Positions 7,221-14,993 of a stretch of 15,732 nt of DNA are shown here, piece by piece (positions within the stretch are counted from its first letter, which is position 1; each line of letters begins with the position of its first letter). A model generated the notes under the pieces. That model was not told the DNA's origin. It saw nothing but the letters and a program-made list of their open reading frames with translations, and ran no database searches. Source of the stretch: Chloroflexota bacterium (GTDB lineage Bacteria > Chloroflexota > Dehalococcoidia > UBA3495). Location of the stretch: positions 1-15,732 of the forward strand of contig JACZXN010000010.1 in the NCBI GenBank assembly GCA_022571575.1. The letters run 5' to 3'. Both the position numbers and the translations under genes were made by a program.

Positions 7221-7274
7221 CCTGGGGCCCGGTGGCGAGGGGGTATCGGCGCCGGGAGTCCGGGCCGAGATCCG

Positions 7275-10200
7275 CTACCGCGGATTCTTCTCGGTCATCG
7301 TAAGAAACGCTCGCTCGAGGTCCCAGACGGAAATCGGTTTCTCAAGCACGAGATTCGACAAGGCGTTCAGGAAGGAACGGGTCCTGGCGTTCGCCAGGTC
7401 CCCGGTGATGAAAATGACCTTGTCCGCCAAGCTGGGGTAGGACGAACTGATTCGCTGGAAGAGTTCTTGGCCGTCTGTACCGGCCATTCTCAGGTCTAGC
7501 AAGACGCAATCGAAATGTTGGTCCTGTAGTTTTCGCCAGGCTTCTTCACCGTCGGCTGCCTGGTCAACTGTGTGATGGTTTCGCTGGAGAAGCCTGACCA
7601 AGATGTTTCGAAGGTCCGGCTCGTCGTCCACCACCAACACGTGTAAATGGGATCTAGACTCCCTCTCCGGTAGATCTTCGCCGTCCGCGGGTTCCGCGGT
7701 TCGGATGGCCGCCGCTGGTGGAACCTCGATGTGGAACGTGGCCCCCGTCAGGCCGTCGCTCTCCGCCCACAACTTGCCACCCAACTGGGCAATGATTCCG
7801 TAGGAAACACTCAGGCCCAAGCCGGTGCCCTCGCCCACGTCTTTCGTCGTGAAAAACGGGTCGAACACCTTCGACAGATTTTCAGCGGGGATCCCCGGCC
7901 CGTCATCGGAGATGCTGATCCGGGTCGAACCGTCAATCTCCCGGACCGTCACCGAGATGTGGCCACGTCCGTGGGCTGCAACGCAGGCCTGTTCGGCATT
8001 GTTTAGGATATTCACGATCACCTGGGTCATCAGTTGTTCGTCGATCTTGATCTCAGCAAGGTCAAATGGAACACTGGCCGAAGCCGAGATGTTGTTGATC
8101 CGGAAATCGTGGCTCTTGAGTTCCATACAACGTTCAACGAATTCTCTGGCGGACACCGTTGAAATCTCCGGGGAGGACTTCCTGGCGAATTGCAACAGGT
8201 TTCGTACTATGGCCGCGGCTCGTTTCGCCTGGTCTGAGATCACCTGTAGATCGGTGATTACCGAATCAGGAAGGTCTTGTCCCAGCAGCACTTCGGAATA
8301 GAGATTTATGCTTGCCAGTGGATTATTGATCTCATGGGCCACGCCAGAGGCCAATTCCCCGATGGAAAGCAGCCGTCCGGCTTCGGTGAACCTTTCTAAT
8401 TCCGACTTTCGATCGGTGATGTCCTCCGCGATCCCACTCATTCGGTACACGTTGCCATTGCCATCCCTGATTGGGAAGCCGCGGCTATGGATCCACCGCA
8501 CCAAGCCATCCCGCTTGACGATCCTATACTCAATATCAACCTCGCCCGTCTCGGACGATCGTGCGATGTCATGCCGGATACGGGGCCGGTCTTCCGGATG
8601 AATACGCTCCATCCACAGGCCGATGTCGTCGTAGACGTCAACGGCGGGGATATCCCAGATATCCTCAAATTTCGGACTGGCATAGATCAACCGGCGGGGC
8701 TCCAGCTCAATGAGCCAAAATACACCCCGGATGCTATCCGCGATCTGACGAAACCGCATCTCGCTTTCTGAGAGGGCCAACTGGGCCCGGTTCCTCTCGA
8801 GGGTTATCTTGAAGGTGGCGAGGGCGCCGGCCAGCAGATTCCCGATTCGGTCCGCCGTGACCATATCCTCGTTGCTGTATTCCCCTTCGAACCTGGTGAA
8901 GACAAGGGTGCCGATTATCGTCTCCTCGAACACCAGCGGCACGGCCATCGCCGACCGGTACCCTTGTTCAAACACCAATTTGGAGATTGGCAACTGGCCG
9001 GATACAAGCCGCGGATCGTCGAAATTTATTATCTGGCCTTTCCTAGACCGGATAACTTCCCCGGTGATCGACCCCGCATAGGGCTGTCCGGGATTTTTGG
9101 CGAACTGAAACTCCGGGTCGTGTAAGAATTCGTTGAATCCGTGGCTGAACGTCTCGCTTTCAAGGTCTACGGCCGTGAAACCAAGCCGGTCCAGAGGGAT
9201 GATGTTGGCAAGCGCTGATTTCAGCGCGGCGAGTGCATCGGCTCCGGCCATGGGCGAACTCAGGATACGTCCGATATTGGCTTCCGCTTCAAGGATGGCC
9301 CTATTCTTGTTCAGCTCCCGTTCGGCTTGGACCTTATATTCCTGTAAATTGAAATCCGCGAACGCACCGGCCACCAAACTCCCCAGCCGTTCGGCTTTGG
9401 TCAAGTCCTTCCGGGAAAAGGGGCGTGAACCCCGGTTAAATCCCATGGTGCCGATGACTTGGTCTCCAACGATCAGCGGTACCCCCAAGAAATACTGCTG
9501 TCCGGCGGAGATGAAGGGTCCCGCATGCGGGTACTTGGGCTCCATCCCATCACGGTCTTCCAGTAGAAAACGTTGGCCGGTCTGGGACCGGACAACCAAC
9601 TCGATGGCCGAGCCATCGATCTGCTGGATTTTCCCGATGGGATAATCGGGCACCGTTTGCCCAAAGAGAAATTCGGTCTTAAAGGTGTTCTCTTGAAGAT
9701 CGACGGAACCTAACGCCAGGCGTTCGAAATCAATTATCTTTGCCGCCTCCGCCGCAAACCTCTCAAAGACATCGGGGCCGACTAGGGGAGAGCTGACGAT
9801 ACGGCCGATGTTGGCTTCCACTTCATTTTCTTCTTGGAGTTCCGCGTTCGCTATCATCATCCCAACCACGGCTGCGATGGCGACCACCACCCGCACAGTA
9901 TCCTCTTGATAATGGCCCAGCAATTCGGAGGCGAAGCTGAGGGTACCCAGCATTTCTCCATCGACCAGGACCGGGAGGATTAAAGCGGACTTAACGCCCG
10001 AGTCCAGATACCCTTGAATCGGGGTTTCAGTGGCAGGATAGTCGTTGACTACGACGGGGGTTCCGGCATTGAGATCCCTGGCCGGCAGGGCGGCGCTTAC
10101 CGAGACGACGAGTTTGACCGATTCGGGCGGGACCAGGTGGTTGTGGGAAGCGACGAGGCCTAATGTGGAATTTTCCGAGTCCAATTCACGCAGAGTGACC

Positions 10201-10337
10201 AATTCCGAGCCGGTGAGATCAGCCAGCACCGCCAAGACCGAATCACATTTTTCCAGGAACGGGAGCCGCCCGGTTAGGATCTCAGTGATTGCGACCAGAG
10301 AGTTTAATTCTTCGGGCCGTTGCTGGGAGATGGACAT
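7275..10337 (-). CDS. Hybrid sensor histidine kinase, GAF-GAF-GAF-PAS-HisKA-HATPase-REC
   Basis: Large signalling kinase (1020 aa) with no obvious membrane helix, so probably cytoplasmic. Order: GAF 1 (about 10-165), GAF 2 (about 175-330), GAF 3 (about 350-510), PAS with a PAC tail (about 525-645, ending GIAEDITDRK). The dimerisation/phosphoacceptor helix has H668 in GVAHEINNPLASI. The ATPase domain has N-box NILNNAEQA (776-784), DDGPGIP (811-817), DPFFTTK (826-832) and GTGLGLS (837-843). The receiver domain (about 897-1015) has acidic D904/D905, phosphoacceptor D948, T978 and K1000, all intact. GAF 2 and GAF 3 open with nearly the same segment, EANIGRI(V/L)SSP, 178 residues apart, indicating duplication. 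The ligand is unknown. No separate response regulator is adjacent, so output goes through a distant protein. The Shine-Dalgarno site is weak. Confidence 0.93.
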   Translation of the reverse strand: MSISQQRPEELNSLVAITEILTGRLPFLEKCDSVLAVLADLTGSELVTLRELDSENSTLGLVASHNHLVPPESVKLVVSVSAALPARDLNAGTPVVVNDYPATETPIQGYLDSGVKSALILPVLVDGEMLGTLSFASELLGHYQEDTVRVVVAIAAVVGMMIANAELQEENEVEANIGRIVSSPLVGPDVFERFAAEAAKIIDFERLALGSVDLQENTFKTEFLFGQTVPDYPIGKIQQIDGSAIELVVRSQTGQRFLLEDRDGMEPKYPHAGPFISAGQQYFLGVPLIVGDQVIGTMGFNRGSRPFSRKDLTKAERLGSLVAGAFADFNLQEYKVQAERELNKNRAILEAEANIGRILSSPMAGADALAALKSALANIIPLDRLGFTAVDLESETFSHGFNEFLHDPEFQFAKNPGQPYAGSITGEVIRSRKGQIINFDDPRLVSGQLPISKLVFEQGYRSAMAVPLVFEETIIGTLVFTRFEGEYSNEDMVTADRIGNLLAGALATFKITLERNRAQLALSESEMRFRQIADSIRGVFWLIELEPRRLIYASPKFEDIWDIPAVDVYDDIGLWMERIHPEDRPRIRHDIARSSETGEVDIEYRIVKRDGLVRWIHSRGFPIRDGNGNVYRMSGIAEDITDRKSELERFTEAGRLLSIGELASGVAHEINNPLASINLYSEVLLGQDLPDSVITDLQVISDQAKRAAAIVRNLLQFARKSSPEISTVSAREFVERCMELKSHDFRINNISASASVPFDLAEIKIDEQLMTQVIVNILNNAEQACVAAHGRGHISVTVREIDGSTRISISDDGPGIPAENLSKVFDPFFTTKDVGEGTGLGLSVSYGIIAQLGGKLWAESDGLTGATFHIEVPPAAAIRTAEPADGEDLPERESRSHLHVLVVDDEPDLRNILVRLLQRNHHTVDQAADGEEAWRKLQDQHFDCVLLDLRMAGTDGQELFQRISSSYPSLADKVIFITGDLANARTRSFLNALSNLVLEKPISVWDLERAFLTMTEKNPR

Positions 10338-10450
10338 TGGGATAACTTCTGCGGAGGTTGGGATCTCTTATCGGTCCAGTGACCAAAAATGCGGCCTTGG
10401 ATCGGACAATCCTATGCGGTTACCTCAACAAGTTTAGGGTCTGTTTCCGT

Positions 10451-10479
10451 AAAATAATAGCGTATGACCCTTTATTCAA
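10451..10479 (-). promoter_or_regulatory. Weak candidate promoter for the histidine kinase gene
   Basis: Minus strand TTGAAT (10479-10474), 17-nt spacer, TATTTT (10456-10451), in the only A/T-rich patch upstream of the kinase. It would give a leader of about 105 nt. Match to consensus is modest, so confidence is low. Confidence 0.25.
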
Positions 10480-10598
10480 TCCCAATTCACCGCGAATACC
10501 TACAGGATTCAGGAATTGCGGTCTTGATACTACCCGGCTGGATCACGACTCTCCGGATGAGGGGGCCATTTAACGAGACGTGGGTTGACCTGGGCGCG

Positions 10599-10626
10599 GT
10601 GGGAACGGGCTTGAACCCTGTCCCAC
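10599..10626 (-). terminator. Possible stem-loop after the luciferase-like gene
   Basis: GTGGGA (10599-10604) pairs with TCCCAC (10621-10626), with a further GGG/CCC pairing inside after a two-base mismatch. It lies about 34 nt beyond the gene's stop on the minus strand. No T-run follows on that strand, so termination function is uncertain. Confidence 0.3.
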
Positions 10627-10659
10627 GCATCCGCGATGTTCTTGGGAGAGTTCGGCCCG

Positions 10660-11619
10660 CTATACCTTGGGCCAGACCTCCAAGGCCAGGACCTCTTGCA
10701 TGGCGATGATGCCGCTGGGGTCGCCTACCCTGGAGCTGGCCACGCCGCCCAAGTCGAAGATCAGGTTGGTGACGCCCAGGGCCTCGTAGGCGCGGATGTC
10801 CTCGGCAACCTTTTCGGGCGGGCCTGCGAAGGGAGTCCCGTCCGACCCGTCCGAGTCCGGATCGAAGGTGGACACCCGGAACGCAACCTCCACGTCCTTG
10901 GGGTCTCGTCCCTCGCGTTGGGTGCGGGCCGCCAGCCGGTCCATGGACGCCTTGAGCAGCTCCGGGGTTCCCAGCGGAAAATTGGGGTTGGTCCCCAGGG
11001 GATGCCAGGCGTTGCCCATGCGGGCGGCCCGCCTGATGGCCCGGTTGCTCTCGCCTCCCACCCAGATGGGGATGTGGGGCTTCTGCACCGGCTTGGGCAG
11101 GAAATGGATGTTGGAGAAATTAACGTACTTGCCCTCAAAGGAGGGGTTGTCCGACGTCCAAAGCTCGATGAACGCCCGGATATATTCGTCGGTCACCGCC
11201 CCCCTTTCGTCGAAGGAAGGCAGGTCCAGGGTCTCAAACTCCTCCCGCAGCCAGCCCGCCCCGACACCCAGAGTCACCCGCCCATTGGAAAGCACGTCCA
11301 GGGTGGCTAGGGCCTTGGCGGCGACGATGGGGTTGCGGTGGGGCACTATCATCACGCTGGTGCCCAGGCGCAGGCGGGTGGTCTGGCCCGCGATGAAGGC
11401 CAGCACCGTAAGCTGGTCAAGGCAGGCCCCGCCGATGGTGCCTGGGTGGACGGCCTGTTCGTTGTAGGGATAGGGCGAAGAGATGTCCCTGGGGAAGACG
11501 ATATGGTCAGGACAGACCACCATGTCGAATCCCAGGTCCTCACCCCGGCGGACCAGTGCCCGCATGGACTCGGGCGCCGCAAGCGGCCCGCTTCCCGGTA
11601 TGGTGAACCCGTATTTCAT
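10660..11619 (-). CDS. Luciferase-like monooxygenase family protein (probable F420- or FMN-dependent oxidoreductase)
   Basis: Bacterial-luciferase-fold flavin enzyme (319 aa), normal length for the F420-dependent LLM class. Diagnostic segments are the N-terminal strand MKYGFTIPGSGPL, EDLGFDMVVCPDHIVFP at 27-43, RLRLGTSVMIVPHRNP at 82-97, LDVLSNGRVTLGVGAGW at 107-123 and PIWVGGESNRAIRRAAR at 184-200. The ATG at 11619 is preceded by CGGAGAG; extending the frame further upstream would add 36 residues unlike the family and run through the promoter. It is divergent from boxC with 173 bp between the starts. The class includes hydride-transfer and monooxygenase enzymes with either flavin; sequence alone does not fix cofactor or substrate. 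Such genes are strongly expanded in SAR202 Chloroflexota, as known from published genome surveys. Confidence 0.88.
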   Translation of the reverse strand: MKYGFTIPGSGPLAAPESMRALVRRGEDLGFDMVVCPDHIVFPRDISSPYPYNEQAVHPGTIGGACLDQLTVLAFIAGQTTRLRLGTSVMIVPHRNPIVAAKALATLDVLSNGRVTLGVGAGWLREEFETLDLPSFDERGAVTDEYIRAFIELWTSDNPSFEGKYVNFSNIHFLPKPVQKPHIPIWVGGESNRAIRRAARMGNAWHPLGTNPNFPLGTPELLKASMDRLAARTQREGRDPKDVEVAFRVSTFDPDSDGSDGTPFAGPPEKVAEDIRAYEALGVTNLIFDLGGVASSRVGDPSGIIAMQEVLALEVWPKV

Positions 11620-11698
11620 GGCTGTGCTCTCCGTTGGTTCGGATCGGCCGCCAGCCCCTCTAGATCCAGGCAGGGCCGGTAGGCCAAGGGCCGGTGGA

Positions 11699-11727
11699 AT
11701 TGTATTGACGGTCCCCATGGCTGTCAA
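11699..11727 (-). promoter_or_regulatory. Strong sigma-70-like promoter for the luciferase-like gene
   Basis: Minus strand TTGACA (11727-11722, perfect consensus), 17-nt spacer, TACAAT (11704-11699). Transcription would start near 11692, with a leader of about 73 nt before the ATG at 11619. Confidence 0.7.
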
Positions 11728-11751
11728 CGCCGTCCGGCTTCTGCCCCGTTC

Positions 11752-11760
11752 TGATAAAAT
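11752..11760 (+). promoter_or_regulatory. Extended -10 promoter for the box operon
   Basis: TGATAAAAT fits the TGnTATAAT extended -10 form with one mismatch. No recognisable -35 hexamer lies at the right distance, as is usual for extended -10 promoters or ones needing an activator. Transcription would begin near 11767, about 26 nt before the boxC ATG. Confidence 0.45.
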
Positions 11761-11792
11761 TGACCAAACCGTTCCGCGGGGGACCGAACGAA

Positions 11793-13505
11793 ATGGCCGA
11801 CACAGAGACGGCGCCGGGTCAACCGACCGGCTTCCAGGCTGGGTTCATAGTGGATTTCGCCACCAGCCCCGCCCAGTACAAACACTGGCGGCTGAGTGTC
11901 GATGGCCGGGTGGCGCGGCTGAGTCTGGACGTCCAAGAAGACCAGCCGCTGGTCCCCGGTTATGAGCTCAAGCTCAATTCCTACGACCTGGGCGTGGACA
12001 TCGAGCTCTACGACGCGGTGCAGCGCCTGCGGTTCGAGCACCCGGAGGTCGGCGCGGTGGTGATCACCTCGGCCAAGGACCGGGTGTTCTGCGCCGGGGC
12101 CAACATCAAGATGCTGGGCCAGTCGGGCCACGGGTTCAAGGTGAATTTCTGCAAGTTCACCAACGAGACCCGGAACGCCATGGAAGACGCCTCGGCGAAC
12201 TCGGGCCAGACCTACATCTGCGCCGTCAACGGCCCGGCCGCGGGCGGCGGTTACGAGTTGGCCCTGGCCTGTGAACACATCATCTTGATCGACGACGGCT
12301 CCAGCACGGTCTCCCTTCCCGAGCTGCCCCTGCTGGCGGTGCTGCCCGGCACCGGCGGCCTGACCCGTCTGGTGGACAAACGCAACGTCCGCCACGACCA
12401 CGCCGACTTTCTCTGCACCACCTCGGAAGGGGTTCGGGGCAGCCGGGCCCTGAAGTGGCGGCTGGTGGATGAACTGGCGCCCCGCTCCAACTTCGAGCAG
12501 GCCGTCGCCGAGAGGGCGTCGGAGATCGCCCAGCGGTCCGACCGGCCCGTATCCGGCCGGGGCATTACCCTTACGCCCTTGAAACGCCAGATCGGCGCGG
12601 ACCTGGTCCGCTACGACAACATCCAGATCGACCTTGACCGGGAGCTTGGAGTGGCCAATATCCTGATCAAAGGCCCCTCTGAAGCCCCGCCGGCCGACGT
12701 TTCGGGCATCCACGCCGCCGGCGACTCGTTCTGGCCGTTGGCCCTGGCCCGTGAGTTGGACGACGCCATACTGCACCTGAGGCTCAACGAGAGCGAGGCC
12801 GGGACCTGGGTGTTCCGCACCCAGGGCGACAACAGCCTCGTGGCGGCCTATGACAAAAGCCTCTTGGACAATGCCTCCGACTGGCTGGTGAGGGAGATAA
12901 CCCTCTACCTGAAGCGCACGCTGAAACGCCTGGATGTAACCTCACGGTCGCTGGTTGCGCTGATCGAGCCTGGGAGTTGTTTCACTGGGACCCTGCTGGA
13001 ATTGGTCCTCGGCGCCGACCGGAGTTACATGCTGGATGGGACATTCGAGGACGACCCGGACTCACCCCATGTCCCGGCGGCGCTCCGGCCCACCGGCATG
13101 AACTTCGGCCCCCTGCCGATGGTCAACGGCCTCACCCGGTTGGAGGGCAGGTTCTTGGGTCAGCCCAGCGCGGTCGACAACCTTCGAGAAAAGACCGGGA
13201 CCGATCTGGACGCGCAAGCCGCGCTGGACCTGGGGCTGGTTACTTTCATCCCCGACGACATCGACTGGGAGGACGAGGTGCGCCTGGCCCTGGAAGAGCG
13301 GGCCAGCTTCTCACCCGACGCGCTAACCGGCATGGAGGCCAGCCTTCGGTTTGGCGGGCCCGAGACCATGGAGAGCAAGATCTTCGGCCGGCTTAGCGCC
13401 TGGCAGAACTGGATATTCCAGCGCCCAAACGCCTCCGGCGACCAGGGGGCGCTGCGGCTATACGGCACCGGCGCCAAGACTCGATTCGACAAGGGCCGGG
13501 TATGA
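11793..13505 (+). CDS. boxC: BoxC, 2,3-epoxybenzoyl-CoA dihydrolase (benzoyl-CoA-dihydrodiol lyase)
   Basis: Ring-opening enzyme of aerobic benzoate breakdown: it hydrolyses 2,3-epoxybenzoyl-CoA to 3,4-dehydroadipyl-CoA semialdehyde and formate. The 570 aa fit the characteristic double-length crotonase architecture of BoxC. The N-terminal half has DRVFCAGANIKMLG at 96-109 and NGPAAGGGYELALACEH at 146-162 (oxyanion hole). VSLPELPLLAVLPGTGG at 173-189 follows, with E177 at the usual crotonase glutamate position. The C-terminal half has ALIEPGSCFTGTLLELVLGADRS at 389-411 in two adjoining parts, a segment I recognise from BoxC proteins. I chose ATG 11793, 9 nt after GGGGGA; the frame is open back to TTG 11760 but that codon overlaps the -10 box. 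boxB follows 21 nt later. Identity is firm. Confidence 0.95.
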   Translation: MADTETAPGQPTGFQAGFIVDFATSPAQYKHWRLSVDGRVARLSLDVQEDQPLVPGYELKLNSYDLGVDIELYDAVQRLRFEHPEVGAVVITSAKDRVFCAGANIKMLGQSGHGFKVNFCKFTNETRNAMEDASANSGQTYICAVNGPAAGGGYELALACEHIILIDDGSSTVSLPELPLLAVLPGTGGLTRLVDKRNVRHDHADFLCTTSEGVRGSRALKWRLVDELAPRSNFEQAVAERASEIAQRSDRPVSGRGITLTPLKRQIGADLVRYDNIQIDLDRELGVANILIKGPSEAPPADVSGIHAAGDSFWPLALARELDDAILHLRLNESEAGTWVFRTQGDNSLVAAYDKSLLDNASDWLVREITLYLKRTLKRLDVTSRSLVALIEPGSCFTGTLLELVLGADRSYMLDGTFEDDPDSPHVPAALRPTGMNFGPLPMVNGLTRLEGRFLGQPSAVDNLREKTGTDLDAQAALDLGLVTFIPDDIDWEDEVRLALEERASFSPDALTGMEASLRFGGPETMESKIFGRLSAWQNWIFQRPNASGDQGALRLYGTGAKTRFDKGRV

Positions 13506-13526
13506 TCGATCGCCTGAGGGTAAAGC

Positions 13527-14966
13527 ATGACCATCGAACATTCCAACATCGACTACACAGACATCATCCCCAACAACGTGGGCCTGGCCGGCAACCGGCG
13601 TTTGCAACGGGCGTTGGAAGCCTGGCAGCCCAACTACATCAAGTGGTGGCGGGAACTGGGTCCCGACGGCAGTTCCGGTTTCGATGTCTACCTGCGGACG
13701 GCCATCAGTGTTGAGAGAGATGGTTGGGCCAATTTCGGCTTCGTCAAGATGCCGGATTACCGCTGGGGCATCTTCCTGGCCAAGCCCGACCCGGACCGCA
13801 GGATACCATTCGGCGACCACGAGGGTGAGCCGGTCTGGCAGGACGTGCCCGGCGAATACCGGGCCCCACTGCGCCGCCTGATCGTAACCCAAGGAGACAC
13901 CGAGCCGGCCTCGGTTGAGCAGCAGCGCCGCCTGGGCCTGACCTGTCCCTCACTCTACGACCTGCGCAACCTGTTCCAGATCAACGTCGAAGAGGGCCGC
14001 CACCTGTGGGCCATGGTCTACCTGCTCCACGCCTACTTCGGCCGGGACGGCCGGGAAGAGGCCGAGATGTTGTTGGAGCGCCATTCGGGGGACGCCGACA
14101 AGCCCCGGATACTGGGCGCCTTCAACGAGCCCACTCCCAACTGGCTTTCCTATCTGATGTTCACCTATTTCACCGACCGGGACGGCAAGTATCAATTGGC
14201 CGCCCTCGCCGAGTCGGGCTTCGACCCGCTGGCCCGCACCTGCCAGTTCATGCTCACCGAAGAGGCCCACCACATGTTCGTCGGCGAGACTGGCATCACG
14301 CGGGTGACCCAACGCACCTGCGAGGTGATGAAGGAGGTCCAGAGCGACGACCCCAAACGGGTCCGGGAGGGCGGGGCCATCGACTTGGACACCATCCAGA
14401 AATTCATAAATCACCATTACTCCCTTTCCGTGGACCTCTTCGGTCAGGAGATCTCCACCAACGCCGCCACCTATTTCAACTCCAGCCTGAAGGGCCGTTT
14501 CCAGGAAGCCCGGCTGGAGGGCGACCACCGCCTCACCGACAGCCTCTGGCCGGTGCACCTGGTCCAAGATGGGCGCATCGTCGTGGAAGACCGTCCCGCC
14601 CTGAGCGCGGTGAACGAGCGGTTGAGGGACGATTACATCAAGGACTCTCAACGGGGTGTTGACCGTTGGAACCAGGTGCTGGAGTCCCATGGGGTGGGAT
14701 TCCGGTTCATGCTGCCCCACCGGTTCTTCAACCGCCACATCGGAACATCCGCGGGCATCGACGTGACGCCCCAGGGCGAGGTCATAGCCGAGGCCGAGTG
14801 GCAGGCCAGGCGGGATGATTGGCTGCCCACCGGCGAAGACCAGTCGTTTGTCGCTTCGCTGATGCACCGGGTGGCCGAACCGGGGAAGATCGCCGCCTGG
14901 ATCGCCCCTCCGGTCCGGGGTATCAACGGCAAGCCCTGGGACTACGAATATGTCAGGTTTAACTAG
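13527..14966 (+). CDS. boxB: BoxB, benzoyl-CoA 2,3-epoxidase oxygenase component
   Basis: Diiron oxygenase (479 aa, normal length) that inserts one O2-derived oxygen atom into benzoyl-CoA to give the 2,3-epoxide, using electrons relayed by BoxA. Two E-x-x-H motifs are present: E156-G-R-H159 in NVEEGRHLWAM and E246-A-H-H249 in MLTEEAHHMF. E126 lies 30 residues before E156, and D217 in TYFTDRDG sits between the two motifs. This reproduces the ligand layout I know for BoxB (Glu, Glu-x-x-His, acidic residue, Glu-x-x-His), so the metal site looks complete. The start ATG has GAGGG upstream. The gene sits 21 nt after boxC and 27 nt before the ligase gene, clearly one operon. The electron-donating BoxA is not in this window. 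Confidence 0.95.
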   Translation: MTIEHSNIDYTDIIPNNVGLAGNRRLQRALEAWQPNYIKWWRELGPDGSSGFDVYLRTAISVERDGWANFGFVKMPDYRWGIFLAKPDPDRRIPFGDHEGEPVWQDVPGEYRAPLRRLIVTQGDTEPASVEQQRRLGLTCPSLYDLRNLFQINVEEGRHLWAMVYLLHAYFGRDGREEAEMLLERHSGDADKPRILGAFNEPTPNWLSYLMFTYFTDRDGKYQLAALAESGFDPLARTCQFMLTEEAHHMFVGETGITRVTQRTCEVMKEVQSDDPKRVREGGAIDLDTIQKFINHHYSLSVDLFGQEISTNAATYFNSSLKGRFQEARLEGDHRLTDSLWPVHLVQDGRIVVEDRPALSAVNERLRDDYIKDSQRGVDRWNQVLESHGVGFRFMLPHRFFNRHIGTSAGIDVTPQGEVIAEAEWQARRDDWLPTGEDQSFVASLMHRVAEPGKIAAWIAPPVRGINGKPWDYEYVRFN

Positions 14967-14993
14967 AATTCCTCCGGTCGAAGGAGCGATGCG

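Larger units (their letters stand above)
10338..10659. other. Intergenic region, 322 bp, between two minus-strand genes
   Basis: I see no convincing gene. The right end holds a GTGGGA/TCCCAC hairpin (10599-10626) that could mark the end of the luciferase-like transcript. The left part has an A/T-rich patch around 10440-10490, unlike the surrounding GC-rich DNA, which is the likeliest place for the kinase promoter. Short open frames across the region have no ribosome sites or recognisable protein features. Confidence 0.5.

Noticed and set aside
10580..10660. tRNA-like T-arm (GGGTTCAAGCCC on the minus strand)
   Set aside because: Only three of five T-stem pairs form, and I could not find matching acceptor, D or anticodon arms.
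10358..10709. Small plus-strand open frames in the 10338-10659 intergenic region
   Set aside because: No ribosome binding sites, no conserved-looking features, and one runs into the luciferase-like gene.
11724..12776. 350-residue open frame on the minus strand across boxC
   Set aside because: It is antisense to boxC, lacks domain features and has the same shadow-like composition.
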